From NCBI GenBank assembly GCA_002104945.1, contig MCFH01000002.1, positions 1,455,001-1,519,000 of the forward strand: a stretch of DNA of 64,000 bases, written 5' to 3'. Below the pieces are notes generated by a model that worked only from the letters and a program-made list of their open reading frames with translations, was not told the origin of the DNA and searched no databases. Both the position numbers and the translations under genes were made by a program. Origin of the DNA: Piromyces finnis. Lineage: Eukaryota > Neocallimastigomycota > Neocallimastigomycetes > Neocallimastigales > Neocallimastigaceae. This document shows, in pieces, positions 38,053 to 55,296 of the stretch (positions within the stretch are counted from its first letter, which is position 1; every line of letters begins with the position of its first letter).

Positions 38053-40485
38053 ATGGTTTTAGGAAATCCACCACCAGAATTAAAAGTTATTACCCCTTTT
38101 GTTCAAAGAGCTAAGGAATTAACTAATATTTATCCAATAATTTCATATTATTGTTAGTATAATAATTATTAAATATATTTAAATATTGATGTGAAAAAAA
38201 ATAATAATTATTCACACTTATAATATATAAAGGTCTTCTTCAGGCTGCTAATGATGGAATCAAAGAAAATGTTAAAACAAAAGAATGCCATAATTATTTG
38301 AAAGAATTATTTGATGAATTAGAACTTGTATTATATATTTCTAAATATTTAATTATAAAAATTTAGTAGTCTTATATAAATATTATTTTATCTAAATAAT
38401 GTACTAATTTGTTTTTATTTTATTTATTTATTTATTTCCTTTTTATAATACATATTTTTAATAAATCTTTATATAATTATATATTTACTTTATTGTATAA
38501 ATTTAAAATTATTTTATTAAATAAATCAAAAATGTATTATACATTTATTTTTCTTTTTCGATAATACAAAAGCGAAAGCAAAATTTATCAGCTGAAGGAA
38601 GTATTAATTCTGAAGAAAATGTTGCAAAGGCTAAATTACAAATAACAAATTTAGCTTTAAATTCATTTAAAAAAGCAGATGATGAAGATAGAAGTGGCAA
38701 TGCAACAAAGTATAATTAAATATAATATTTTATTATTATTTTTTTTTTAATTATAAAATTTTACATAAACATCCAATTTTTATTTTAAATTTTTAAAAGT
38801 TTATTTATATATTTTTTTAATAATTGAAAGTTTAAATTACTATAAATATTGTTTTAAAAAATAATTTATAATAATTGATATTTTAATTGGATTTATAAAA
38901 TATTCGCAATGTAATTGTAATATTTACTTTTTTATATTATATATTTTAGAAAAACGGCAAGAACTTTTCATGCTTCTTCTACCTTTTTTGAAGTCTTACA
39001 ATGTTTTGGTGATATTGATGAAGATGTAAGTTTTTTCTATATCTATATAATAATATAATAATATATTATATCATTCTCATTCTATTATGATATTTTGTAT
39101 ATTAAATAAATCAAAACTATTCATATTATAAATATAAAAAGATTGAAAATAAAATAAAATACGCTAAATGGAAGGCTGCTGATATCATGAAAGCAATTCG
39201 TGAAGGAAGAACCCCTGTTCCTGGATCACCGGTTTCATCTAAAAAGAAGTTAGAAGATGAATTACCTGATAGTAATGATGGTCTTAATTTAAGTAATCCA
39301 GAAATGAATGGAGGTAATAAACAATAAAATGAATATAAAATATAAAAGGTCTAATTTATTTATACTTATTGAAATATTTATTATTTTATTAATTTTATTA
39401 TAAATATAAATGTAAATGTATATTTTCATTTAATAGGAAACCATAATATTAATCAAATAAATGACAATTTTGGTCGTATGAATATTAATAGTCCTACTAA
39501 TCTTAATAATATAGGAGGTATATCAAATAATGATCCAACTGAATACAATTCACCTCAAAGACCACAATTTAATAATGATATTAATAATAATGAAGACGAT
39601 GAATTTAATAGATTAATGAATGAAATGAATTCATTAACGCCATCAAATAATAATATAAATAATATTAATAATTATCCACCACAAAATAATAATATGAATA
39701 ACAATATGAATAATTATCCACCACAAAATAATAATATGAATAATAATATGAATAATTATCCACCACAAAATAATAATATGAATAATAATATGAATAATTA
39801 TCCACCACAAAATAATAATATGAATAATAATATGAATAATTATCCACCACAAAATAATAATATAAATAATAATATGAATAATTATCCACCACAAAATAAT
39901 AATATGAATAATAATATGAATAACTATCCACAACAAAATAATTATAATCAAAATAATTATAACAACAATAATGGCATTAATATGCCACCTATGCTTCCAC
40001 CAAGAATTCAAAAAGGTAACAACAACCAAAATTTTAATAGCAATAGCCCAATGCTTCCACCAAGACAACAAGGAGAATTTGATGAATCTATGTTTCCAAC
40101 TACTCCTACTAATAAACCAGGTTCTAACTTTTCAAGTAGTAGTAATTTAGGCAGTAATAATAGTATGAATGATAGAAATGGTAATAGTAACCAATATAAT
40201 CATAGTTCTAATAACAATTATAACCATAATATCTCAAATTTACCATCTGTGCCAAATAATAATATCAAAGAGGATCCATTTGCTACTTCAATTGAAGATG
40301 AAAACTATAGTGACGATGAAATTGATTATCCATATGATCCAGCTGTCTTAATGGATGCTCAGAAACATTCTCGTTTTGCTATTAGTGCTTTACAATATGA
40401 TGATGTTCAAACTGCTATTAAGAATTTAAGAATTGCTTTAAATTTATTAGAACCATATCAAAATATTCAAAATGGCTGTAAATGA
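38053..40485 (+). CDS. VTA1: Vta1-like regulator of the Vps4 ATPase (ESCRT/MVB pathway)
   Basis: Six exons: 38053-38152, 38233-38327, 38573-38709, 38950-39025, 39142-39313, 39437-40485; 542 aa. The N-terminal MIT-like helical domain begins LKVITPFVQRAKELTNIYPI and continues SYYCLLQAANDGIK, matching Vta1/LIP5, with the family block NATKKTARTFHASSTFFEVL near the fourth exon. A long linker contains about six copies of an NNMNNNMNNYPPQ-type repeat. The C-terminal ~50 residues (DAQKHSRFAISALQYDDVQTA, then IKNLRIALNLL) form the conserved Vta1 C-terminal domain that binds Vps4. Vta1 stimulates Vps4-driven disassembly of ESCRT-III at endosomes. The linker is unusually long and repetitive; yeast Vta1 is about 330 residues. 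The start is fixed by the conserved N-terminus. Confidence 0.92.
39665..39930 (+). repeat. In-frame minisatellite in VTA1 (Asn/Met/Tyr-Pro-Pro-Gln repeat)
   Basis: About six near-identical copies of a ~45-bp unit, encoding NNMNNNMNNYPPQ-type repeats in the linker of Vta1. Copies differ by one or two bases, so copy number has probably changed recently. Confidence 0.85.
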
Positions 40486-41325
<840 letters not shown>

Positions 41326-43568
41326 TTATACCCTAATTTCATTCCATATTTTCATCATATTGTTCCAGACCTTAATCATTTGTTCATTATATTCACGATT
41401 AATTTTTGCATAATGAATTAAAATTTGTTTAAAATCTGAATATTTTTCTCTTTGGAAATAAGAGAAATCATATTGTATTTCTTTGCCAGCTTTTATTATT
41501 TCTTTATATTGTGATTCTTTGAGTTGTTGAAGTCTTGCTATACCTTCTTTCACTGACTTTATATCATTTTGACGGTTTGATTTATTACTTTCTACTTTAA
41601 TATTACCTTTTGGGGGGTTGTCTTGAGCTGTATCAAGACTACTTGGTTCATTATACATTACATTATTGGTTAATATATTTGTATTACCATTATCAGTTTT
41701 AAGTGATTTAATTGTCGTATTTTTTATGGTGGAATGCTCATTAAATAGGTCATCGTCAATTTTTGGATTAATCTCATTTTGATCGATTGTTTCAAAGATA
41801 GTTTTACTTTTGATATCGCTATTGAAAATAGAACCATTGATATCATTAAATTCACTGGAACTAGTTGGAATATTTTCAGAGTATGGATAAGAATTGGTAT
41901 TAACAAGATCATTAAATTTTGGGTCTTGAAGCAAACTATCATCTTTTGGCTTTTCATCATCTATATCACTATCACTACTAATTATACTATTCATATCATC
42001 TTTCTTTTCAATTATTTTTTGTTTAGTTTCTTTTTCTTTTTCTTTTTCCTTTTCTTTTTCTCTTTTTTTAATTTCTTTAACTTTTTGAGCTTCACTTTTT
42101 TTTTGTGCTCTTTCTTCTGCTTTCATTAAACTTTCCAATCTTTTTTGTTTTTTATTTAAGCTATTACATATGTAATAATATTGTCTATAATTATTTTTAT
42201 ACCATGCAATGATATTTAATATTATTCGAGAAAAGGCATTATATTCTTGCAATGATTCCATAACTGTAATATCTAATAATGAGGTCATGCGACAAAGTGC
42301 TAAACGATTATTGTCGGATGATTGTCCGACTGCTTCAAGTACTGGCGATAAACCTACCTCATGTAAGGACCATCCATTATAGCTAGCTCCCAAAGAAGAA
42401 TAGCTATGTGAAAGACTTTGATAGAGATTCATGAGATTATGATGAGCTTTTGATAGTATAGAAATACATTTCATAAATTCCCTAACATTCTTTTGAATAC
42501 TTTTGTATTGTAATTCTTTTATAAATAAATTATTTATTTTTAATATGGATAATATTATTTAATTGATAAAGTTTTTTTTTTTTTTTTTAATTATATTTAT
42601 TAAAATGGAAATATGTATATTTTTTATTTTATTTTATTTTATTTTTTTTTTCTTAAAAGAATAAATAATAAAATACCTTCTGATACATCAAATGAAGTTA
42701 AACTAATAGGAATTGAAACTTTGGACAATTTATTTTCATATTCAAGCCAATTTCCTGGTTCCAAGAAAACATGAAATATATGAAGTGATGCAAATACTGG
42801 ATGTTTTCCAAGTCTATTAAGAAAAACTTGTAACATTCTTTTTCTTTTTTCGATAATTTTTGGATTATCTTTAGCTTTTCCTTGTTTCATGGCATATTCT
42901 GTCAATGAATGTTTTTCAGGAATTGGTGGTATAATTAGTGAAGGATAATATTGATGTAATAGATTTCTTAATGAAGCAAATTCAGAATATCTTCTACGAA
43001 CTTCAAGAAGAGTTGAATTTTTTTCTGGTTCAGAAGTACGTATTACATATACAATAAATGAACTTCCAGACATATCTGTAATTTTTAAAGCATCAGTGAT
43101 AGTTATTAATGGTATTTTTTCTTTATTTGATGTGAATGCACAATGAGTTGCGCAACAAAAATTATCACGACTATACTTTCTTGCTAATTGAATATTATCT
43201 TTTAGACTTTTACTGATGACATCTTTATTCAATGCTTTCATTATTCCATTGTCATTTCTTTCAAGAATACTTGAATTATTTGTTTTGAAATCAATTCGAT
43301 TATTGAGTAATTTATCATTATATTTCTTATTATCTATTCATAATATTTTTTTTTTAATTTATACACATATTTTAAATTATATTGATTTATATTTTAAACA
43401 TATATATAATTATATTTACATAAATAAAAATAATAAATTAATTTAAAAATAATTGAATTGAAGATAATTATTTTACTTACCAACAGATTCACTTGATAGT
43501 GAAGTGAAATGATTTGAAAAAGGATTTTCATTAAAAGGATCCTCGTAATAATTAGTATATCCTGTCAT
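41326..43568 (-). CDS. Snx41/Atg20-type sorting nexin (PX-BAR)
   Basis: Three exons: 43568-43481, 43333-42677, 42515-41326; 644 aa. The N-terminus contains DPFNENPF, an NPF/DPF-type adaptor motif. The PX domain (about 100-235) shows ITITDALKITDMSGSSFIVY, then VRRRYSEFASLRNLLHQYYP, IPPIPEKHS, and KRKRMLQVFLNRLGKHPVF. A BAR-like C-terminal region follows with LSHSYSSLGASYNGWSLHE and VLEAVGQSSDNN, interrupted by a Lys/Glu-rich and then Ser/Asp/Asn-rich insert (about 400-560) before the last helices. This split BAR domain is characteristic of fungal Snx41 and Atg20, which pair with Snx4 in endosome recycling and selective autophagy. I cannot separate Snx41 from Atg20 without alignment. The acceptor at 42516 was chosen because it alone keeps the frame. 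Confidence 0.85.
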
Positions 43569-43702
43569 GTTTAATATTATTACTACAAGTATTTTTTTTT
43601 TTTTTTTTTATACTTTAATATATAATTTTTCTTTTATATATTATTTTCAATTAAATATCAATTTTATTTTCTTTTTATTTTATCAAATATAGTTCTTTTT
43701 AC

Positions 43703-43736
<34 letters not shown>

Positions 43737-45173
43737 TTTAATTTGTATTATTTATTTTTACTTTTTTTTTTTTTACTTTTCCCCGTATAATATAGTTTAA
43801 ATTCTTAATTCATTCAATTTAATAAAAATGAATATCAACATTTAAACTTATATCAATGTATATTTTATTTTTAATTTAACATAACGTGAATTTAATTTTG
43901 GATAAATTCTTTGAATTATGACCTATTTTATTGTTATAAAAAAAGGCATCCAAAATAATACTTTTCACTTTTTCACAGTTTTCTTATAAGCGTTTTCTTT
44001 AAAATAAATTTTCTTTGGTAAATTATATAATAATATAATTATTTTCCTTATTTATTATAATTTTTTTTTTTTATTAAATGGTTAATAATAATATATTATT
44101 TTTTAATTAAAATAATTAAACAATGTAAATAATCATTAGTTAATATCTATCACGTATTAACATGTGAACTCACATATAAAATATAATAATATAACAATTA
44201 TTAATATTTGAATATCATGTCCCCAATTTACTAATTTATTTTATTAAATTTTAAGAAAATTTTAAAAATTTTAATAAATATTAAATTGATAACTATAATA
44301 GTATTATTATCAATTAAAAATTTGATAAATATATTTATATATCTTTCAATTTAAAAATATACAATCATTTTATGTATTACTAACATATAAGTATGACAAT
44401 TCTGCATAAATATATTTTTATTGCAATTATAAAATATTTTAAAATTCAGCTATTACTTTAATTTATTGATGATTAATGAAAATTAGAAATGAAGCTTTAA
44501 TTTTATTAGTATTATATTCTTATCATTCTTCAATTATGTAACTTATATAGGAATCATGCATTAGTTGTAAATGTAATAAAGTATTTTTTAAACCTTTAAA
44601 CTAGAATAAATACAAGAATAGAATAAATATATAATCTTAAATTTTTATAATTATATAATAAAACCAGCTAATTATTGAAAAAATAGAAATATTATGTAAA
44701 GATAACTAATACGGTTACTAAATAATATATAAAGTTTATATCAAATAACATTATGAAGAACAAATAATATAAAAATATAAATTAATATTGCTAGAAATTT
44801 ATTTCAAATTTCTCATGCTTTATGATATATTTCATAATGTAAAAAAAAAAGTTTTAAATTTAAAAAACAAAACTTATCTATAGAATGAAATGAAATCCAA
44901 GCTTTTAGTAAAATAAAAAAAAACTTTAAATTTCTTTTCAATTAAATAATTAATTTTTTAAAAACTTTATTTTTTGTTAGATATAAAATTCTTCGTATTA
45001 TATTTTTAAAAATTATTATTATCTTTGTAAAATAAATGTAGTTATAATAATACAATAAAATATATATTGTATATTATTATTATTATTTTTTTTTATTATT
45101 ATTTAATTATACTGAGATTTATAAATATTAAATTATTTAAAAACTAAAGAAAGAATATTATTGTATTATTAAT
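43569..45173. other. Intergenic, divergent promoters of the sorting nexin and first subtilase
   Basis: T-rich runs near 43591-43609 and 43706-43730 probably belong to the sorting-nexin promoter. The rest is plain AT-rich sequence; no gene seen. Confidence 0.5.
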
Positions 45174-46347
45174 ATGAAAATGAATATTAAAACTCTTGTT
45201 ATTGCTCAAACAACTTTAACGTTGTTGATTACTTCATCTTTTTATATTATTTTATTAAAATTAAATGATATTGCTGGTTATAAAGAAACTAACATTTCAG
45301 GTGAAGGTGAACTTAAAGTTGGAACTATTGATGATCATTACATTGTAGTGTTACATGATAATGCTACTTTTATTGATGGTATAACATATTTAAACTTAAA
45401 TATATAAAAATATGAAAGAAAAAAAAACATAAATTATTGATATAGATAATATTAGTTATTAATGCATAATTTAGTAGTTATTAATTAATAAAATATAATT
45501 AAATATTATGATATATGATATTGAAATTTTTATGAAATGATTTTTAAAAGAATTTAGTAGAACTAATTGGATTAAGAATGCAGTTGATAATAATTCCGAA
45601 AACTTTTCAAAAATTAATCATTATTATTCTATCCCTAGTTATGCTGGTTGGAACACACCATCTGATAGTTTAAAGATTCTTGCTGAAAATAAAAAGGAAG
45701 ATGCAGTAGTTTTTAAAGGTTTTTCTGCTAGACTCTCACCAGAAATGTATGAGTACTTTATTAATCATCCATCTGTTAAATATATTGAAAATGATGTAGC
45801 TGTAAAGATTGATGATATTATTGAAAATGATATTATTGATAACGATATTCCAGATAATGAAAAAGTAGACACAGCTGGTTATGTTTATTATCTTAGTCGT
45901 TGTAGATGGAATCTTGATAGATTAGAAAATCATGAAAGGACTACAGATGAAAACTATATTTATAAATTTAGTTATGAATCTGCTAGTAATGTTAATATTT
46001 ATATTTTAGATACTGGTGTTTTTGATGGTCATAGTTCATTTACTGATAGAATTGGAGGTGACTTAAATAAGAAAAGAGTAAGACTTGGAAAAAACTTTAT
46101 TGAAGATGAAGAATTTGCTGATTTACATGGACATGGTACTCATGTTGCTGGAATTGCTGGTTCTACTGATTATGGTGTAGCAAAGAGAGCAAATATCATT
46201 GCTGTAAAAGTTATGAACAAAAGTGGCATTGGAAAATGGTCTAATATTATAGCTGCTTTTGAATGGTAAAGTTATTATATAATATATTTGATCACTAATA
46301 ATAACATGCTTTTATTTTCTTTTAGTTAATATTAATATTATAATATT

Positions 46348-46398
<51 letters not shown>

Positions 46399-46418
46399 TA
46401 ATAATAATAATAATAATA

Positions 46419-46488
<70 letters not shown>

Positions 46489-46511
46489 TAATAATAATAA
46501 TAATAATAATA

Positions 46512-46587
<76 letters not shown>

Positions 46588-47436
46588 TTTATTTATAATA
46601 AATTTAAAAATAAACAGGAGTCTTAGTGATCTTAATTCTTCCGAAACAAATAAGGGTATTATAAAGTAAGTTTTAAATTGGTTTATTGATTAGTAATAGT
46701 AAAATTAAAATAATTAAAAAAATTGGATAAAAAACAATGATCAGTTACTTAATCTATTCTTATAATATTTGTTTAGCTTATCTTTATCAGGAAATCAAAG
46801 TGCAGCAGCAGCAGCAGCCATGAAATCCACAGTTTCACAAGGTATGAACATTGTTGCTGCAGCTGGTAATAATGGAAATGATGCTTGTACCCATACTCCA
46901 GGTTCATCATCTAGTGATGGTATTGTTGTTGTTGGTAATACTGATGCTGATGATTATATTGCTGCTTCTTCTAATCATGGAAAATGTATTACTGTATATG
47001 CCCCAGGTACAAAAATTACTAGTACAGCTATTGTTGATGGTGAAAAAAAAGTTATGAGTGGTACTAGTATGGCAGCTCCACATGTTGCTGGTGTATGTAT
47101 AAAGAATAATAAATAACTTAATAATTATTTAATTTTTATGTAAGATAATATACAATAAAAATTATTTACATATTTATATCAAAATAATATATAAAGGTAA
47201 TGGCTCTTCTTCTTAGTATTAAAGATATGACCCCAGCTGAATTATATAATGAGCTAAGGAGTCTAGCTACTGTTGGACAAATTAATGAAATTGATGATGA
47301 ATCACCAAACCTAATTGCTTTTATCCCAAGAACTGCTTATATTTTTAATAAAGATACATTACCAATACCACCAAGCAGTAACTCATTAATAGAGGAAAAT
47401 ATGAAAGAAAAAGAAGATATTATTGTTATTCAATAA
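45174..47436 (+). CDS. Proteinase-K-like subtilisin protease, tandem copy 1
   Basis: Five exons: 45174-45378, 45551-46265, 46618-46665, 46777-47092, 47197-47436; 507 aa. Residues 7-28 are hydrophobic (signal peptide or signal anchor). An inhibitor I9-type propeptide follows (HYIVVLHDNATFIDG to NHPSVKYIENDVAV). The S8A catalytic domain contains Asp222 in ILDTGV, His263 in HGHGTHVAG, the oxyanion Asn in AAAGNNGND and Ser419 in SGTSMAAPHVAG, so it should be an active secreted or membrane-tethered endopeptidase, synthesised as a zymogen. The C-terminus ends shortly after the catalytic domain with a hydrophilic tail; no dockerin or stalk is seen. Intron 2 (46266-46617) is mostly an (AAT)n microsatellite. 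Exon structure and intron phases match the following paralogue exactly. Confidence 0.93.
46349..46587. repeat. (AAT)n microsatellite within intron 2 of subtilase copy 1
   Basis: About 240 bp of AAT/TAA repeat with three or four phase breaks. The paralogous intron in copy 2 (49113-49229) lacks it, so it expanded after the duplication. Confidence 0.9.
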
Positions 47437-47957
47437 TTTAAATTATCTCTTTAAATATATTGCTATTATTGAAATTTTGTATAATTAAATATAACTAATA
47501 ATTTAATGACATTTACTATAAAACAATTATTAAAATAATATTTTATTTTCATTTTTTATGTTATTTTTAAATAACAGAAATATTAATTATACTATATATA
47601 AGTATATATAAGTATTAATTAATAGAATTTCTTTAAGCGAAATTTATTTTATGTAGTTAATTTATCTATAACATTTATTATATATTATAATTATTTTTAA
47701 TGTATATATTTCCAAGTAGTTGAATAACTCTAATTTCTTTTTGAATAATAATTAAAATTTTCATTTAATCAAAAAATATAATAAAGTTATTAAAACAAAA
47801 CAACTCTAAATTATTTTATTGATTGTAAATAAATAATAAAACAAAATGAAGAAAAAAAAAATTTTTTTATCATATTTTTAATTAAAAATACTAAAAAAAG
47901 GTAATTTAAAACGAAGGGTAGTAGATAAAAAAAATATAATAAAAAGAATTTTTCGAT
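47437..47957. other. Spacer between the two tandem subtilase genes
   Basis: About 520 bp AT-rich spacer; must hold the 3' flank of copy 1 and promoter of copy 2. No other feature seen. Confidence 0.6.
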
Positions 47958-48660
47958 ATGGAATTAAAACTTTTTCTGTTGATCCAGACATTAGTGATTA
48001 CTTTTTTTATGGTATCATTATATGTGCTTGTATTAAGAATTGATTCAATTAATGAAAAAAAATTTTTAGATAATTTAGATAAAATTAGTAAAAATCATTT
48101 TGAAGATAATGAAGCTAAAACTGGAATTATTAGAAATCAATATATTGTTGTATTAAAAGACAATGCCACTTTCATTGATGGTATTTATATATTACTTTCC
48201 TTCATATATTGATAAAATGATGTATTAAATATTAAATAATTATAAATATATTTAACAGCGATTAAAAAAAATATAATTGACCATACTAACATACTAACAT
48301 TATTTATTGATGATTTTTATAACAAAAATAGAAATAACTAAAACTAATTGGATTAAAAGAGCCATTGATTATGATAGCGATAGTTATTCAGAGATAATCC
48401 ACTATTATTCTATGCCAAAATATATTGGATGGAGTTCCCCATCGGAAAGTATGAAATTGTTAAAAAAAAGTAATGACGAAAACATTGAAATATTTAAAGG
48501 TTTTTCTGCTAAACTCTCACCAGATATGTATGAATATTTTGTTCGTCATCCATCCGTTAAATTTGTTGAAAGCGATGAATATGTTCAACTTGATGACAGA
48601 TTTGAAAGCCAAGAAGAAGCACAAAAATTAGCGGAAGAAATATCAAGACCATTTGATGAA

Positions 48661-48695
<35 letters not shown>

Positions 48696-50061
48696 TAAAA
48701 ATGATGAAATTGATGCCTCAGCTATTGTATATAAAGTTAAAAGTGGTTTAAATCTAAGTAGACTTATTAATCATCAACCAATTGCTAATGTTAGTAATTC
48801 ATATTATAAGTTTGGATATGAATCAGCATACGATGTATATGTTTATGTTGTTGATACAGGTGTCAATGCTAATCATACTAGTTTTCTTGATAAACTTGGA
48901 TATGATTCCGTAAATAAGAATAGAGTTATTTTAGGAAAAAATTATTTAGAGAGTGAGGGAATAACTGATAAAAATGGTCATGGAACACATGTTGCTGGAA
49001 TTATTGGTTCAACAACATGGGGTGTTTCTAAAAGGGTTAATATTGTATCAGTTAAAGTTATGAATCAAAAAGGAAGTGGTAAATGGTCAGATATTCTTGC
49101 TGCAATTGAGTGGTAAATAGAAAAAAAAATAAACTGAGTATTTTTAATACAATATATATATTTAAAAATTGAATAAGTATTTAATTATATAATATATCTG
49201 TTATTTATAATATTAATATATAAATATAGGTGTCAAAATCATCTTATAACTAATACAACTTCAAAAAAAGGTGTTATAAAGTAAGTATAAATGATTAAAC
49301 ATATAAACCTAAATACTAGTACTATATGAAATAACGAAAATAAAATATTAATGTATTATATATTTAGTATTTCCTTATCAGGTTCAGTTAAAGAAGCTGC
49401 TAATGTTGCTATTAAAGCAGCAATTTCTCAAGGAATACATTTTTCAGTTGCTGCAGGTAATAATGGAAAAGATGCATGCCAATTTTCACCAGCCTCTGCA
49501 TCTAAATATGGAGCTGTTGTTGTAGGTTCAATTAATACAGATGATTCTTTGTCAAAATTTTCGAACTATGGAAAGTGCATTACAATCTATGCACCAGGTT
49601 ATAAAATTTTAAGTACTTCTAATCTTGACAATTCGTCATATAGAGAAATGAGTGGTACCAGTATGGCAGCACCACATGTTGCAGGAGTAAGAATTAAAAA
49701 AAAAGTATAATTTTTTATATGTATAATTAATATTAAGAAATATTATTATTATCATTTTATATTAAAGGTTATGGCTTTAATCCTTAGTTATAAAAACATG
49801 ACACCAAATGAATTGTATAATACTCTTTTAAATGAAGCAAGTACTGATTATATTAAAAATCTTGATAGTGAATCTCCAAATAAAATTGCATATATTCCAT
49901 CATATGCTATAGCATCAAGATGCAATCCATTAGATCAAGATGACTGCATTAAAACTTCAGCAAAAGATGAAACAGATATTAATAAAGATTCTTATTTTTG
50001 GAAAAATTTTAAATCACTAAATGATAATCTAAAAAATGATTATATTGTTTTGCAAAATTGA
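47958..50061 (+). CDS. Proteinase-K-like subtilisin protease, tandem copy 2
   Basis: Five exons: 47958-48180, 48332-49112, 49230-49280, 49368-49686, 49768-50061; 555 aa. The layout is the same as copy 1: N-terminal hydrophobic segment (LFLLIQTLVITFFMVSLYVL), I9 propeptide (QYIVVLKDNATFIDG to HPSVKFVESDEYV), a poly-Asn insert (about 11 Asn) before the catalytic domain, then Asp249 in VVDTGV, His291 in NGHGTHVAG, oxyanion Asn in AAGNNGKDAC and Ser450 in SGTSMAAPHVAG. All catalytic residues are present. The C-terminal extension is longer than in copy 1 and has two Cys residues in RCNPLDQDDC. Both copies share all four intron positions and phases, so they arose by tandem duplication, but the proteins have diverged well beyond recent copies. 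Extracellular or vacuolar proteolysis is the likely role. Confidence 0.93.
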
Positions 50062-54801
<4,740 letters not shown>

Positions 54802-55296
54802 GAAATACAAATAAAAATAGAAAAAAAATAATATACCTTTTAATTTTTTAAATATTGTTGGTATATAAAATATAATATTAAAATATCAAAATAAAATATA
54901 TAACAACAATAATAAATAGTACGCTTATATTACTAATAATATATACTAAAATTTTAATTTTAAAATTATTAGAATTTTAGTTATATATGTTCTTTTTTAT
55001 TTTTATTTTTATTCATTAAGAATAAAAAAAATTATAAAGAATAACAAAACAAATTTAGAATAAAATAAAATATTTAATAAGCAAAAATATATGATAATTA
55101 ATTTAGTTTATTTATAAGAATTTTTATTTTAAGAATTTCTTAAAAATATTCAGAACAAATATTTATAAACATATTTTTATTTTGATTGTGAATTAAATAT
55201 TTAATTGCATTTTTTTTCTTTGAAGTGAGTAATAGATAATAAATTATATAATGAAAGGAAAATATAAATTTTAGTAATTTTGAAATGTTTTAATCT
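54802..55296. other. Intergenic between convergent genes
   Basis: AT-rich; no feature seen. Confidence 0.6.

Noticed and set aside
45174-50061. Subtilases as kexin-type processing proteases
   Set aside because: No P-domain or acidic kexin signatures; the I9 propeptide and AAGNNG...APG pattern fit the proteinase K group.
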